A stretch of DNA of 64,000 nt from CAVTWS01 sp963738445 (GTDB lineage Bacteria; Actinomycetota; Acidimicrobiia; Acidimicrobiales; SHLQ01). This document shows positions 1 to 10,861 of this stretch, one piece after another. The notes beneath the pieces are model-generated. The model made no database searches, was not told the origin of the DNA, and saw nothing but the letters and a program-made list of their open reading frames with translations. The translations under genes were made by a program, and so were the position numbers. How positions within the stretch are numbered: the first letter of the stretch is position 1; every line of letters begins with the position of its first letter. Location of the stretch: the NCBI GenBank assembly GCA_963738445.1, contig CAVTWS010000018.1, positions 248,001 to 312,000 on the forward strand. Reading direction: 5' to 3'.

Positions 1-2
1 TG

Positions 3-782
3 GCGGGCATGAACGCCGACGGGATCCGCCACGCGCTCGCCTTCGTGACGTCCGCCTACAGCTCGTACTCGAGTTGCCGCCAGTACCTCGAGAACCTCGA
101 CGACGCCGTCCAGAGATCAGCCGCCGACAATTTGGCCATCGAGAAGTTGCGACCGTTCTTCGACCACCCGGGGTTCGTTGACCCCATGGCCGACGGGCTC
201 CGGGAGGCCTTCAGCCGTGGGGCTGCCCTCGATCGCTCGGCCGTCGACGTGGTGTTCACCGCTCACAGCCTTCCCGAGTCGATGGCTCGGGGCAGCTCCT
301 ACCAACGGCAGCTCGACGAGACCGCGCGGCTGGTGGCCGAGCGGGCGGGGGTCGGCGACATCCGGCGCCATGTCGTCTTCCAGAGCCGAAGTGGCCCGCC
401 GCAGGTGCCCTGGCTCGGACCCGACATCAACGACCACCTCGTGTCGACACGCGATCAGGGCGTGACCACGGTGATCGTGGTGCCCATAGGGTTCGTGGCG
501 GACCACATGGAGGTGGTGCACGATCTCGACACGGTCGCCCGTGCCACCGCCGAGTCGATCGGCCTCGAGATGCGGCGCGTCGCCACTGCCGGCGACGACC
601 CGCGATTCGTCGACCTGGCCGTCGATCTCGTTCTCGAACGCCTCGACGGCTCCCCTCGGCGTTCGCTCGGACGCCTCGGGCTCTGGCCCGACCGGTGCGC
701 CGGCGACTGCTGCCCGGCCCCGGTCCGTCCGGTCCCGGGGAACGGCGGCGCCGACCTCAGTCGTCGGCCAGCGGGAGCGTGA
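3..782 (+). CDS. hemH: Ferrochelatase (coproporphyrin ferrochelatase type), 5' end outside window
   Basis: Inserts ferrous iron into a porphyrin, the late step of heme synthesis (in Actinobacteria usually coproporphyrin III, gene also called cpfC). The reading frame is open from the left edge, so the N-terminal part is missing. Visible family motifs are AFVTSAYSSYSSCRQY, the metal-site stretch FTAHSLPESM with its conserved His, and VVPIGFVADHMEVVHDLD carrying the conserved Glu. The Cys in SSCRQY and the C-terminal CAGDCC cluster match the arrangement of cysteines that hold a [2Fe-2S] cluster in actinobacterial ferrochelatases; that assignment is inference. The 3' end overlaps the tail of the convergent histidine kinase gene by 26 bp. 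Confidence 0.93.
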   Translation, partial: AGMNADGIRHALAFVTSAYSSYSSCRQYLENLDDAVQRSAADNLAIEKLRPFFDHPGFVDPMADGLREAFSRGAALDRSAVDVVFTAHSLPESMARGSSYQRQLDETARLVAERAGVGDIRRHVVFQSRSGPPQVPWLGPDINDHLVSTRDQGVTTVIVVPIGFVADHMEVVHDLDTVARATAESIGLEMRRVATAGDDPRFVDLAVDLVLERLDGSPRRSLGRLGLWPDRCAGDCCPAPVRPVPGNGGADLSRRPAGA

Positions 783-1941
783 AACGCACCAGCGCGCCGC
801 CGCCCTCGGGCCGGTTCTGGGCGTCGATGGTGCCGCCGTGCGCCTCCACGATACGACGGGCGATGGCCATGCCCAGCCCGCTCGAGCCGCGACCATCGCC
901 CCGACGGAACCGGTCGAAGACGTGCTCGATGACGTCGGGCGAGAACCCGGGACCGTCGTCGCCCACCTGAACCACGGCGAACCGCTCCCAGCACGACGAG
1001 GTGACGTGCACCATCGTCGATCGTGCGGCCGCGTTGCGGACGAGGTTCTCCACGACCTGGCGGATCAGGACGTAGTCGGCGTCCGCCACCAGGGCTTCGC
1101 CGGGCGTGGCTTCGATGGTGACGCCGTCGATGCGCACGGCGGCGGCCACCTCCTCGGCGAGCAGGTCGACGCGGAGCGGAGCCAGCCGGGGCCGGGCCTG
1201 CCCAGCGTCGAGCCGGGCCAGCTCGAGCAGCTCCCCCACCCCCTGCCCGGCGCGTTCCGCGGCGGCGAGGATCTCCCCGAGCGACTCACGGTAGGCGCGC
1301 TCGTCACGAGGTTTGGACAGCACGTGGCTGGCCGACGCTTGGATGACCGCCAACGGAGTGCGCAATTCGTGGGCCGCGTCGGCGATGAAGTCGCGCTGCT
1401 GCGCAACGGCCTTGCGGGCCGGTTCGAGCGACCGCCCGGCGAGCCAATAGCCGATGGCAGCCATCGCACTGATCGCCGTCATCGCGGCGAGGGCCAACCG
1501 CCACCGCAACGAGTTCACGTCGGACGCATACGGCGAGAGATCGACCGCCGTGATGGCCCACTCGAACTCGCCCACCGGGCGCGGGTACGTCAACCATGTC
1601 GTGCCTTGGAAGCTGTGACGTTCGAAGTTCGGTGAACCGCTGGACTGCTCGGCGATGGTCCGGAGCGGGAGCTCGACCCAGGTCGAGCCGAACGGGTCCT
1701 GCCAGTACTCGTCCGCATCCCGGTCCCAGTGGACGAGCCAGGTGTTCGACACCTCGATCTGCTCGCGATCGAAGAAGACGACCGCCAGATCGTTCACGGT
1801 CTCGACGACCTCCCGATCGGCGCTCTCGTAGATGCGGTCCTCGCCGCGGTCGGCGGAGTACCAGACCATCCCCCCGAGCACGACGGCCGCCAGCACCGTG
1901 TACAGAACCGTGAGCCGCACCCGGACCTGACGAAGGTTCAC
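757..1941 (-). CDS. Sensor histidine kinase of a two-component system
   Basis: Membrane-bound sensor kinase that autophosphorylates on His and passes the phosphate to the response regulator encoded just upstream. Of 394 residues, TM1 spans about 10-27, an extracytoplasmic sensor region about 30-145, and TM2 about 148-168. The H-box DAAHELRTPL has the phospho-acceptor His at about 191. The N-box (VENLVRNAA), G1 (GDDGPGFS), F-box (VFDRFRRGD) and G2 (GSSGLGMAIARRI) are all intact. The GTG start is chosen because it overlaps the regulator's TGA as GTGA, a typical translational coupling; an upstream extension would read through the regulator gene in another frame. The sensed signal is unknown. Confidence 0.92.
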   Translation of the reverse strand: MNLRQVRVRLTVLYTVLAAVVLGGMVWYSADRGEDRIYESADREVVETVNDLAVVFFDREQIEVSNTWLVHWDRDADEYWQDPFGSTWVELPLRTIAEQSSGSPNFERHSFQGTTWLTYPRPVGEFEWAITAVDLSPYASDVNSLRWRLALAAMTAISAMAAIGYWLAGRSLEPARKAVAQQRDFIADAAHELRTPLAVIQASASHVLSKPRDERAYRESLGEILAAAERAGQGVGELLELARLDAGQARPRLAPLRVDLLAEEVAAAVRIDGVTIEATPGEALVADADYVLIRQVVENLVRNAAARSTMVHVTSSCWERFAVVQVGDDGPGFSPDVIEHVFDRFRRGDGRGSSGLGMAIARRIVEAHGGTIDAQNRPEGGGALVRFTLPLADD

Positions 1942-2621
1942 GGTGTCGTACCGAGGGCGACGAGCTGGTATCCGACACCACGCACGGTCTCGATCGGAGC
2001 CGGGGATCCGGGCAGGTCGAGCTTGCGACGAAGGTTGGCGACGTGCACATCCACCACGTTCGACAGTCCGTCGTAGTTGGCGTCCCACACGTGCTCGAGG
2101 AGCTCCGTGCGGGGGAGCACCTCACCCGGGCGCCGCATCAGATATTCGAGGAGCGCGAACTCCCGAGCCGTGACCGGCACGGTTATGGCCCCGCGCCACA
2201 CCCGCCGGCTCGCCGGATCGAGCCGGATGTCGCCGAACTCGACCACCGTCGGCCGGGCATCGGCCGGGCGGCGCAGCAGAGCTCGCAGGCGGGCGGCCAG
2301 CTCCGGATAGTCGAACGGTTTGGTCAGGTAGTCATCAGCGCCGGCATCGAGGCCCGCCACCTTGTCGCTCAGCCCGTCACGGGCGGTGAGCACCAGAACG
2401 GGGATCGCCAACCCACCCGTGCGCCATTCCCGGCACAACGAGAGCCCGTCGATGTCGGGCAGGCCGAGGTCGAGGATCACCAGGTCGTAGTCGTTGACCC
2501 CGACGAGATGGCGGCCGTCGACCCCCCGATCGGCGAGGTCGACGGCGTAGCCGTCGTCGCGCAGCGCCCGCACCAGGACCTGGCCGAGCGACGGGTCGTC
2601 TTCCACTACCAGCAAGCGCAC
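1938..2621 (-). CDS. OmpR/PhoB-family response regulator
   Basis: DNA-binding partner of the downstream histidine kinase. Of 227 residues, the receiver domain covers about 1-115, with the acidic pocket EDD at 7-9, phospho-acceptor Asp at about 51 (LVILDLGLPDIDG) and Lys in LTKPFDYP. The winged-helix domain covers about 125-222, ending in the typical ETVRGVGYQL. The GTG start giving VRLLVVEDD matches the family length. An in-frame ATG lies 57 bp further upstream (2678), but the extra 19 residues do not look like the family. It is divergent from the DUF1800/DUF1501 pair; tandem CATG repeats between them are candidate binding sites. Confidence 0.9.
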   Translation of the reverse strand: MRLLVVEDDPSLGQVLVRALRDDGYAVDLADRGVDGRHLVGVNDYDLVILDLGLPDIDGLSLCREWRTGGLAIPVLVLTARDGLSDKVAGLDAGADDYLTKPFDYPELAARLRALLRRPADARPTVVEFGDIRLDPASRRVWRGAITVPVTAREFALLEYLMRRPGEVLPRTELLEHVWDANYDGLSNVVDVHVANLRRKLDLPGSPAPIETVRGVGYQLVALGTTP

Positions 2622-2692
2622 GCCGGCATTCTCGCAAGTGGCGGCGGCGGACGGGGTGCGCAGGGTCAATTTCATCATCGGACCACGTTCCG

Positions 2693-2737
2693 CATGAAGG
2701 GATCATGAAGATGTTCCTCATGGCTATCTCATGCATG
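2693..2737. promoter_or_regulatory. Tandem CATG repeats, candidate response-regulator operator
   Basis: CATGAAG occurs at 2693 and 2704, and CTCATG at 2717 and 2728, each pair offset by exactly 11 bp, with one more CATG at 2734. Direct repeats about one helical turn apart are what OmpR/PhoB-family dimers usually bind. The block sits in the divergent region between the regulator and the DUF1800 gene, so it could serve both. The repeats are seen in the sequence; the binding role is inference. Confidence 0.45.
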
Positions 2738-2756
2738 TCGGTCTACGTTTGTCGAC

Positions 2757-3989
2757 ATGGTCTCGCGCCCCGAGTCGATCGCTCACCTCCTCCGTCGTGC
2801 CACCTTCGGACCGAACCCGGGCCAGGTCGACGAGTGGGTCGACGCCGGCCCCGACGCGCTCATCGACGCCCTGCTCGACGACGACGGCTGGGCCCTCGCT
2901 GACGACGAGGTCGACGGCGAGCTCCCCGGCGACGAGTACGACAGCCTGCCCAAGTGGTGGATCCAGCGCCTGTTGACCCCCGAAGCCCGGCTCCACGAAC
3001 GCATGACGTGGTTCTGGCACAACCACTTCACCTCGAGCGTCGACCGTTCCCCCACCAACCTCATGTGGCGCCAGCACCACGTCCTGCGCCGCAACGCCCT
3101 GGGCAACTTCCGCCAACTCGCCCAGGACGTCACCGTCAGCGGCGCCATGCTCTACTGGCTCGACGGGGTCGACTCCCAGGGCGACGCCCCCAACGAGAAC
3201 CACGCCCGCGAGCTGATGGAGCTGATGACCATCGGCCCCGGCAACTACACCGAGGACGACGTGCGGGTGGCCGCCCGCGGCATGTCGGGCTGGACGGTGG
3301 ACTACGAGAGCGGCGACGTCGGGTTCGATCCCGAGTCGCACTACTCCGGACCGCTCACCTTCCTCGGCCGGCGGGAGCGCTGGACGACCGAGATGATCGT
3401 CGACACGGTGTGCGACAGCGACGCCTGCGCGCCGTTCGTCGTCGGCCGGCTGCACCAGTTCCTGGCCGGGACCACGCCGAGCGACGACACCCGGTCCGAG
3501 CTGGCGGCGGTGTTCCGTGACCACGACCTCGAGATCCTTCCCCTGGTCGAGGCCATCCTGCGCTCGGACAGCTTCGCCGAGTCGATCCACAGCCGCCCCC
3601 GTCAGCCCGTCGAGTGGGTCACGGGCGCGTTGCGGGCCCTGCAGTACGAACCCGTCGACGAGGAAGAGCAGTGGTGGCTGGAGTCGCTCGGCCAGGTCCC
3701 GTTCTTCCCACCCAACGTCGCCGGATGGCCGTACGACCAGCGCTGGGTGGCGGCCAGCCAGGTGCTGACCAAGGGCAACATCGTGGCCGGGATGACCTTC
3801 CCGATCGAGCTCGAGGACAGCGTCGAACCGACCGTCGAAGCCGTGCTCGCCCGATGCGGCCTGTACGACGTCACCGATCACACCCGCGCCACCCTCGCCG
3901 CCGTGGAGCGGGAGGTCCCCGAGTTCGACGGCCGCCTCCGACTCCTGCTCATGCTGACCCTCACGTCTCCCGAGTTCTCCCTGCTCTGA
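2757..3989 (+). CDS. DUF1800 domain protein
   Basis: A 410-residue protein of the DUF1800 family, whose biochemical role is not known. Family landmarks are HLLRRATFGP at the N-terminus, MTWFWHNHFTSS, NENHARELMELMTIGPGNYT and the C-terminal PPNVAGWPYDQRW. No signal peptide is evident. It is followed after 27 bp by a DUF1501 protein; this pair is co-encoded in many bacteria and is generally treated as a partnered exported system. Divergent from a two-component system, which may regulate it. Confidence 0.9.
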   Translation: MVSRPESIAHLLRRATFGPNPGQVDEWVDAGPDALIDALLDDDGWALADDEVDGELPGDEYDSLPKWWIQRLLTPEARLHERMTWFWHNHFTSSVDRSPTNLMWRQHHVLRRNALGNFRQLAQDVTVSGAMLYWLDGVDSQGDAPNENHARELMELMTIGPGNYTEDDVRVAARGMSGWTVDYESGDVGFDPESHYSGPLTFLGRRERWTTEMIVDTVCDSDACAPFVVGRLHQFLAGTTPSDDTRSELAAVFRDHDLEILPLVEAILRSDSFAESIHSRPRQPVEWVTGALRALQYEPVDEEEQWWLESLGQVPFFPPNVAGWPYDQRWVAASQVLTKGNIVAGMTFPIELEDSVEPTVEAVLARCGLYDVTDHTRATLAAVEREVPEFDGRLRLLLMLTLTSPEFSLL

Positions 3990-4016
3990 CCGGCACCGAT
4001 CGCCAGGACACCCGAC

Positions 4017-5390
4017 ATGACGCTCCCCACTCCCCCCGACCAACCGCCCCCGCCCGCCACCGTGCCTGATCTGGTGGCCGGGCCCACCACGGTGCCTGAT
4101 CTGGCGGCCGGGCCCGCGGCGGACCGCCGGGGGTTCCTCCGCTGGGTGATGGGCGGCGCGGCCACGGTGGCCGGCGGAGCCGGGCTGTACCAATGGAGCC
4201 AGGGCGGCGGATCGGGCGGCGGCAGCGCGTCCCCGCTCACCTCCATGTTCGGCGGCTCCACCCAGGTGGCTCCGTCATCGACCCTCGCGTCGGGTGAACG
4301 GCTCCGCTCACTCGTGGTGGTGGAGCTCAGCGGCGGCAACGACGGACTGGCCACGCTCGTGCCCTACGGGAGCGGGCGCCTGTACGACCTCCGCGGCGAG
4401 GATCTACTCCCCACCCCGGAGGAGATCGTCGTCGTCGACGACACGTACGGCCTGCATCCGGGGCTGGCGCCGTTGAACGACAAGGGGCTCGCCGTGCTCA
4501 TGGGCGTCGGCGTGCCGACCGGCACCCAGTCCCACTTCGAGATGGAGCAACGCTGGTGGGGGGCCGACCCCGACGGCACGCTGCGTCCCCCCACCGGCTT
4601 CCTCGGCCGGATGTCCGACCGGCTCGATGCGGGCGCCCCGATCACCGGCGTGTCGCTCGGCGGCCCGACCCCGGCCCTGCTGTCCGAACGAGCGGTCACG
4701 GTCGGCCTGACCGATCCCGGGAGCACGTGGTACCTCGACGACGGATCGGATTTCGCCGCCAACCTGCGTCGGTCCATGGGCACCATGGGCGCCGGCCCCG
4801 ACGACGAACCCGAACTCGTCCGTTTCGCCCGCCGGGGGGTCTCCAACGCCCTGGCCTTCTCCGATGTCGTCGCCGGCTACGAGGGCACCGACACGTCCAC
4901 CTATCCGGGCGGAGAGCTGTCCTATCAACTCGCCCTCGCCGCCTGGCTCCTCGGCACCGGGGTCGGCGTGCGCATCGTCCACGTGAAGATCGGCGGCTTC
5001 GACACGCATGCGGGCGGCCGGGGCGCCCACGACGGTCCGATGACCGAGGTCGGCGGCGCCATCGCCGCCTTCCTCGACGACCTCGACGCTCGGGGCCTGT
5101 CCGGCACCACCCTCGTCGCCACCACCAGCGAGTTCGGTCGGCGCCCCGAGCGCAACGGCAACGGCACCGACCACGGCACTGCGTCCTGCGCCCTTCTCGC
5201 CGGCGCCGTCAACCCGGGACTGCACGGTGAGCATCCGTCGCTCACCGAGCTCGACGAAACCGACAACCTGATCGCCACCGCATCGATGACCGACTACTAC
5301 GCCACGCTGGCGCAGACCTGGTTCGGGCTCGATCTCGGCGACCTGTTGCCCGAAGACGCCGCCCCCATCGACGGCCTGCTCAACGTCTGA
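4017..5390 (+). CDS. DUF1501 family protein with Tat-like signal
   Basis: 457 residues. After a Pro-rich leader comes DRRGFLRWVMGGAATVAGGA, a twin-arginine motif followed by a hydrophobic stretch, so Tat export is likely. The rest is the DUF1501 (sulfatase-like fold) region: VVELSGGNDGLATLVPYGSG, YGLHPGLAPL, HFEMEQRWW, KIGGFDTHAGG and TSEFGRRPERNGNGTDHG. The enzymatic activity of the family is not established. The leader contains a duplicated ten-residue segment (VPDLVAGP/VPDLAAGP) encoded by a 30-bp tandem repeat. Probably an operon with the preceding DUF1800 gene. Confidence 0.9.
   Translation: MTLPTPPDQPPPPATVPDLVAGPTTVPDLAAGPAADRRGFLRWVMGGAATVAGGAGLYQWSQGGGSGGGSASPLTSMFGGSTQVAPSSTLASGERLRSLVVVELSGGNDGLATLVPYGSGRLYDLRGEDLLPTPEEIVVVDDTYGLHPGLAPLNDKGLAVLMGVGVPTGTQSHFEMEQRWWGADPDGTLRPPTGFLGRMSDRLDAGAPITGVSLGGPTPALLSERAVTVGLTDPGSTWYLDDGSDFAANLRRSMGTMGAGPDDEPELVRFARRGVSNALAFSDVVAGYEGTDTSTYPGGELSYQLALAAWLLGTGVGVRIVHVKIGGFDTHAGGRGAHDGPMTEVGGAIAAFLDDLDARGLSGTTLVATTSEFGRRPERNGNGTDHGTASCALLAGAVNPGLHGEHPSLTELDETDNLIATASMTDYYATLAQTWFGLDLGDLLPEDAAPIDGLLNV
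4059..4118 (+). repeat. 30-bp in-frame tandem duplication
   Basis: Two 30-bp units with a few mismatches, sharing gtgcctgatctgg, encode the repeated TVPDLVAGPT / TVPDLAAGPA in the leader of the DUF1501 protein. The unit length is a multiple of three, so the frame is kept. Confidence 0.85.
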
Positions 5391-5448
5391 GGCGGCGTTC
5401 GACCGGACGATCCCGGGCGCGCGACCCGGAGCGACCGGACCGAACCGG

Positions 5449-5454
5449 TACCGT
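5449..5454 (+). promoter_or_regulatory. -10 element TACCGT of a leaderless promoter
   Basis: TACCGT ends 8 bp before the GTG at 5463 and no Shine-Dalgarno is present. The spacing would put transcription start at or next to the start codon, as in actinobacterial leaderless mRNAs. Confidence 0.5.
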
Positions 5455-5462
5455 CTCGGCTC

Positions 5463-7055
5463 GTGCCCGCGCATCCCTTCCTCCGCCGATGGCTGTCAAC
5501 CGGCCTCACCCTCGCGGTCGCGGCCCTGGTCACGGCGAGCTGTGGTGACGACACCGTCGACGAGATGATGGCGAGCACGACCGGAACCGAGGTCTCGGAG
5601 GTCACGCCGGACGGGTCCACCACGTCGACCTCGACGACAACCGTCGCTCCCGAGCCGTCCTCCACCTCGACGTCGGACCCGGAGACCACCACCTCGATCG
5701 TCACCACGACCGCGCCTACCCCGATCGCCGAGCCGACGCTCGACGACGTCCCGGACGACGACGCCGACGATCCCTACTTCCCCGGCCTCGGCAACGGCGG
5801 CTACGACGTCGCCTCGTACCTCATCGCCATCCGGCACGATCCCGTCACCGACGAGTTCGCGGCGTCGGTCACGATCACCGCGGCGCTCACCGAACCCGCC
5901 GGCGCGCTGTCCTTCGATCTCATCGGCTTCGAGGTCACGGCGGTGACCGTCGGCGACAACACCGTCCCGTTCACCCGGGACGGCGACGAGCTCGTCGTGG
6001 CGCTGCCGGCACCGGGCACGGTCGGCGACTCGGTGGTGGTGCGGATCGACTACCTCGGCCCACCCCCCGACTACGTGTCCTCAGATGCGGCTCCCATCCC
6101 CCTGGGCTGGCTCGACGACGGCTCGACCACGTACGTGTTGTCAGAGCCCGACGGCGCGCGATCGTGGTTCCCGTCGAACGACCACCCCTCCGACAAGGCG
6201 ACGTTCCGCTTCGAGCTCACGGTGCCCGACGGCGTGGCTTCGGCGGCCAACGGCCTGCACGTAGCGACCGTCGCGGCTGACCCCGGCTGGACGACCTCGA
6301 CCTACGAGCACGTCCATCCCATGGCGACCTACCTGGCCACGGTGCTGATCGGCGACCTCGAGATCGTCGAGCAGCCGGGTCCGGCCGGCATCACCTTGCG
6401 CAACGTCTCGCCCCACGAATGGACCGACGAGGTGAGCGAGACCTTCACCGTGAGCGGTCAGGCGATCGAGGTGTACAGCGACCTGTTCGGGCCATACCCG
6501 TTCGAGGCCTACGGCATCGCCGTCGCACCCGAGAACTTCGGCGGGGCGCTCGAGACGCAGACCATCACGATGTTCTCGCCCGGGATACTCGACGATCCGT
6601 TCCTGGTCGAGATCATCGGAGTGCACGAGCTGGCCCACCAGTGGTTCGGCGACGCAGTGTCGCCCGCGCGTTGGCAGGACATCTGGCTCAACGAGGGTTT
6701 CGCCACCTACGCCGAGTACCTCTGGGCCGAGTTCGGGCCGGCCATCTACTCCCCCGACGAACGGCTCGCCCAGATGACATCCGAGGATTGGGGCCCGATC
6801 GGCGACCCAACGCCTCCCGGCATGTTCGACGACGACATCTACGAGCGCGGCGGTCTCACCCTGCACACGCTCCGTCTGACCATCAGCGACGACATCTTCT
6901 TCGCCGTGCTCCGAACGTGGGTGAGCCGATTCGGCGGCGGATCGGCCACCACCGACGATTTCATCGCCCTGACCGAGGAGCTGAGCGGCCAGGACCTGGG
7001 CGCGTTCTTCGACGCGTGGCTCTACGCGCCGAGCACGCCCGACCTCCCAGGCTGA
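5463..7055 (+). CDS. M1-family zinc metallopeptidase lipoprotein
   Basis: Extracytoplasmic aminopeptidase-like enzyme of 530 residues. The N-terminus is a lipoprotein signal with lipobox VTASC, followed by a Thr/Ser/Pro-rich linker to about residue 95. The zinc site HELAHQW at about 388 and the downstream LNEGFATYAEY supplying the third ligand Glu are intact. The exopeptidase GAMEN-like motif reads ENFGGALE, a variant. A later Tyr in YERGGLTLHTLR corresponds to the catalytic Tyr of the family. Tethering outside the membrane suggests scavenging or processing of peptides. GTG start fits the leaderless -10 upstream. Confidence 0.88.
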   Translation: MPAHPFLRRWLSTGLTLAVAALVTASCGDDTVDEMMASTTGTEVSEVTPDGSTTSTSTTTVAPEPSSTSTSDPETTTSIVTTTAPTPIAEPTLDDVPDDDADDPYFPGLGNGGYDVASYLIAIRHDPVTDEFAASVTITAALTEPAGALSFDLIGFEVTAVTVGDNTVPFTRDGDELVVALPAPGTVGDSVVVRIDYLGPPPDYVSSDAAPIPLGWLDDGSTTYVLSEPDGARSWFPSNDHPSDKATFRFELTVPDGVASAANGLHVATVAADPGWTTSTYEHVHPMATYLATVLIGDLEIVEQPGPAGITLRNVSPHEWTDEVSETFTVSGQAIEVYSDLFGPYPFEAYGIAVAPENFGGALETQTITMFSPGILDDPFLVEIIGVHELAHQWFGDAVSPARWQDIWLNEGFATYAEYLWAEFGPAIYSPDERLAQMTSEDWGPIGDPTPPGMFDDDIYERGGLTLHTLRLTISDDIFFAVLRTWVSRFGGGSATTDDFIALTEELSGQDLGAFFDAWLYAPSTPDLPG

Positions 7056-7133
7056 CCGCTGGTGCCCACACCTCGACATCTCAAGGTCGGTCTTGGACCT
7101 CTCAACGGGGTCAGTCCGGCCGACAGGGTGCCC

Positions 7134-7617
7134 ATGGCGACCACGGGCATGGGCTCGAGCCGAGGTGGACTCCGCTGCACCGCGCGTGCCGCCCACATCG
7201 TGGCACTGGGCTTGGTCGCGATCCGCGGGCATCGCGGCCACCGTGACGGCTGTCGTGGCCCTGACCGAGCCCAACGACGGCACCGACCCCTGGCACGGGT
7301 TCGCCCGGGCCATCGCCGTCGCGTTCTTGGTGGTGTCGCTTCCCATCCTCGCGTTGGTGACTGCGGCGCTCGTGCTGTCGATCCGACGAAAAGCGCCTCG
7401 CACCCGGGTCGCGCTCGCCATCGCCATCTGCCTCCCGATCACCGCGTACTGGTACGTGAGCGTCACACAGGAACCAGGTCTGGCGGCCCGCCTGTTCGTC
7501 ACCGGGACATGGGGGTCGATGACGGCTGTCCTCCTCGCCGACCCCATTTGTGTGTGGCGGGGTCATCGACGCCCGGTGCTCAGCCCAGGCCGGTGGCGGC
7601 CAGCTCCTCGACGGTGA
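7134..7617 (+). CDS. Small multi-pass membrane protein, one +1 frame break
   Basis: No family recognised. From the ATG at 7134 one frame gives a hydrophobic start (HIVALGLVA). At 7218-7221 the frame moves by +1 and continues as SAGIAATVTAVVALTEP, then VAFLVVSLPILALVTAALVL, VALAIAICLPITAYWYV and LFVTGTWGSMTAVLLA. Joined, this is about 160 residues with four transmembrane segments, which neither frame alone gives. Its 3' end overlaps the convergent lipoprotein gene by 38 bp, and the last Arg/Pro-rich residues may be a read-on. Treated as one gene with a single-base insertion. Confidence 0.5.
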
Positions 7618-8212
7618 GGCAGTCGGGCGCGGCCGCGCTCAGGGCCTCGACGTGATCCACGTCCAGCGCGGCGAGGGCCTCCGTGTCGCCGCGGCCTTCG
7701 GCCAGAGCGGCGAGGCGGAGGAGGTCTGCGGGGAAGGCCGCGGCCAGGCACTCGGCGCCCGATTCACCGAGGACCCCGTCGGCCACGAACGTTTCGCTCA
7801 AGAGCCGACGGAAGTCGATGCACCCGAGCTCGATGTCGACGACCGCTTCGAGCTCGTCGGGGTCGAAGCCGTACTCGCTGAGCTCGGCCGGCACGCGGTC
7901 GGCGGTCACGCCGAGCTCGGCCAGGCGGTCGGCGCCGATGGTGTCGACCGTTCCCTGGGCGCTGCACGACGCCTCCTCGGCGGTCGGGAGGGCATCGTCG
8001 GAGCTCCCGGGCTCGCGGATGGAGGCGGAGAGGGCCGCCACGAGCGGGTCGTCGGTCGGCTCGGGTTCGGCGGGATCCTCGACGGCGTTGCCGTCATCGC
8101 CGTTCGCCGGGGCCGCGGCATCGTCACTGTTCGCTGGGCCGGCGTCGTCGTCTCCGCCACAGGCGCCGACCACGAGGACGGCCGCGACGAGCAGGCCCAG
8201 GAAACGCTTCAT
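7580..8212 (-). CDS. Putative secreted lipoprotein, unknown function
   Basis: 210 residues. The N-terminus MKRFLGLLVAAVLVVGACGG is a clear lipoprotein signal with Cys at 18, followed by an Asp/Ala/Pro/Glu-rich linker to about residue 60. The rest has several spaced cysteines (EEASCSAQG, ELGCIDFRR, AECLAAAF, PDCLTVEEL) that could form disulfides outside the cell. The ATG start is supported by an AGGGAG Shine-Dalgarno just upstream; the frame is open further upstream but reads non-protein-like sequence. No named family recognised. Confidence 0.75.
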   Translation of the reverse strand: MKRFLGLLVAAVLVVGACGGDDDAGPANSDDAAAPANGDDGNAVEDPAEPEPTDDPLVAALSASIREPGSSDDALPTAEEASCSAQGTVDTIGADRLAELGVTADRVPAELSEYGFDPDELEAVVDIELGCIDFRRLLSETFVADGVLGESGAECLAAAFPADLLRLAALAEGRGDTEALAALDVDHVEALSAAAPDCLTVEELAATGLG

Positions 8213-8400
8213 GTCTCTCCCTTTGACGCGACACGCCACCCGACGTCCGACTGGCTCATCGGCCCCCTCGGCCACCCACTTGAGTGATGGGCGTGGGGGG
8301 AACGGAACGACCCGCTGTCCTCCACCCGTGGGGTGTCCGAAACCGGTACCGTCGACGACACCGGGCCTGGTTGCGCCCTCGCTGTCGGCCCCCACACCGA

Positions 8401-8406
8401 TAGAGT
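8401..8406 (+). promoter_or_regulatory. Candidate -10 element TAGAGT upstream of parC
   Basis: TAGAGT lies 48 bp before the parC start and has the TAnnnT form seen at other promoters in this window. It would give a 5' leader of roughly 40 nt. Confidence 0.35.
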
Positions 8407-8454
8407 CGAACCTGCGTTCGCTCCATCCACCCCCGAACCCGTGCGACGAGTCCC

Positions 8455-10860
<2,406 letters not shown>

Positions 10861-10861
10861 G

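Noticed and set aside
2724..4193. 489-codon minus-strand open frame opposite the DUF1800 gene
   Set aside because: Shadow of a recognisable gene; composition is Gly/Val/His-rich without domain motifs.
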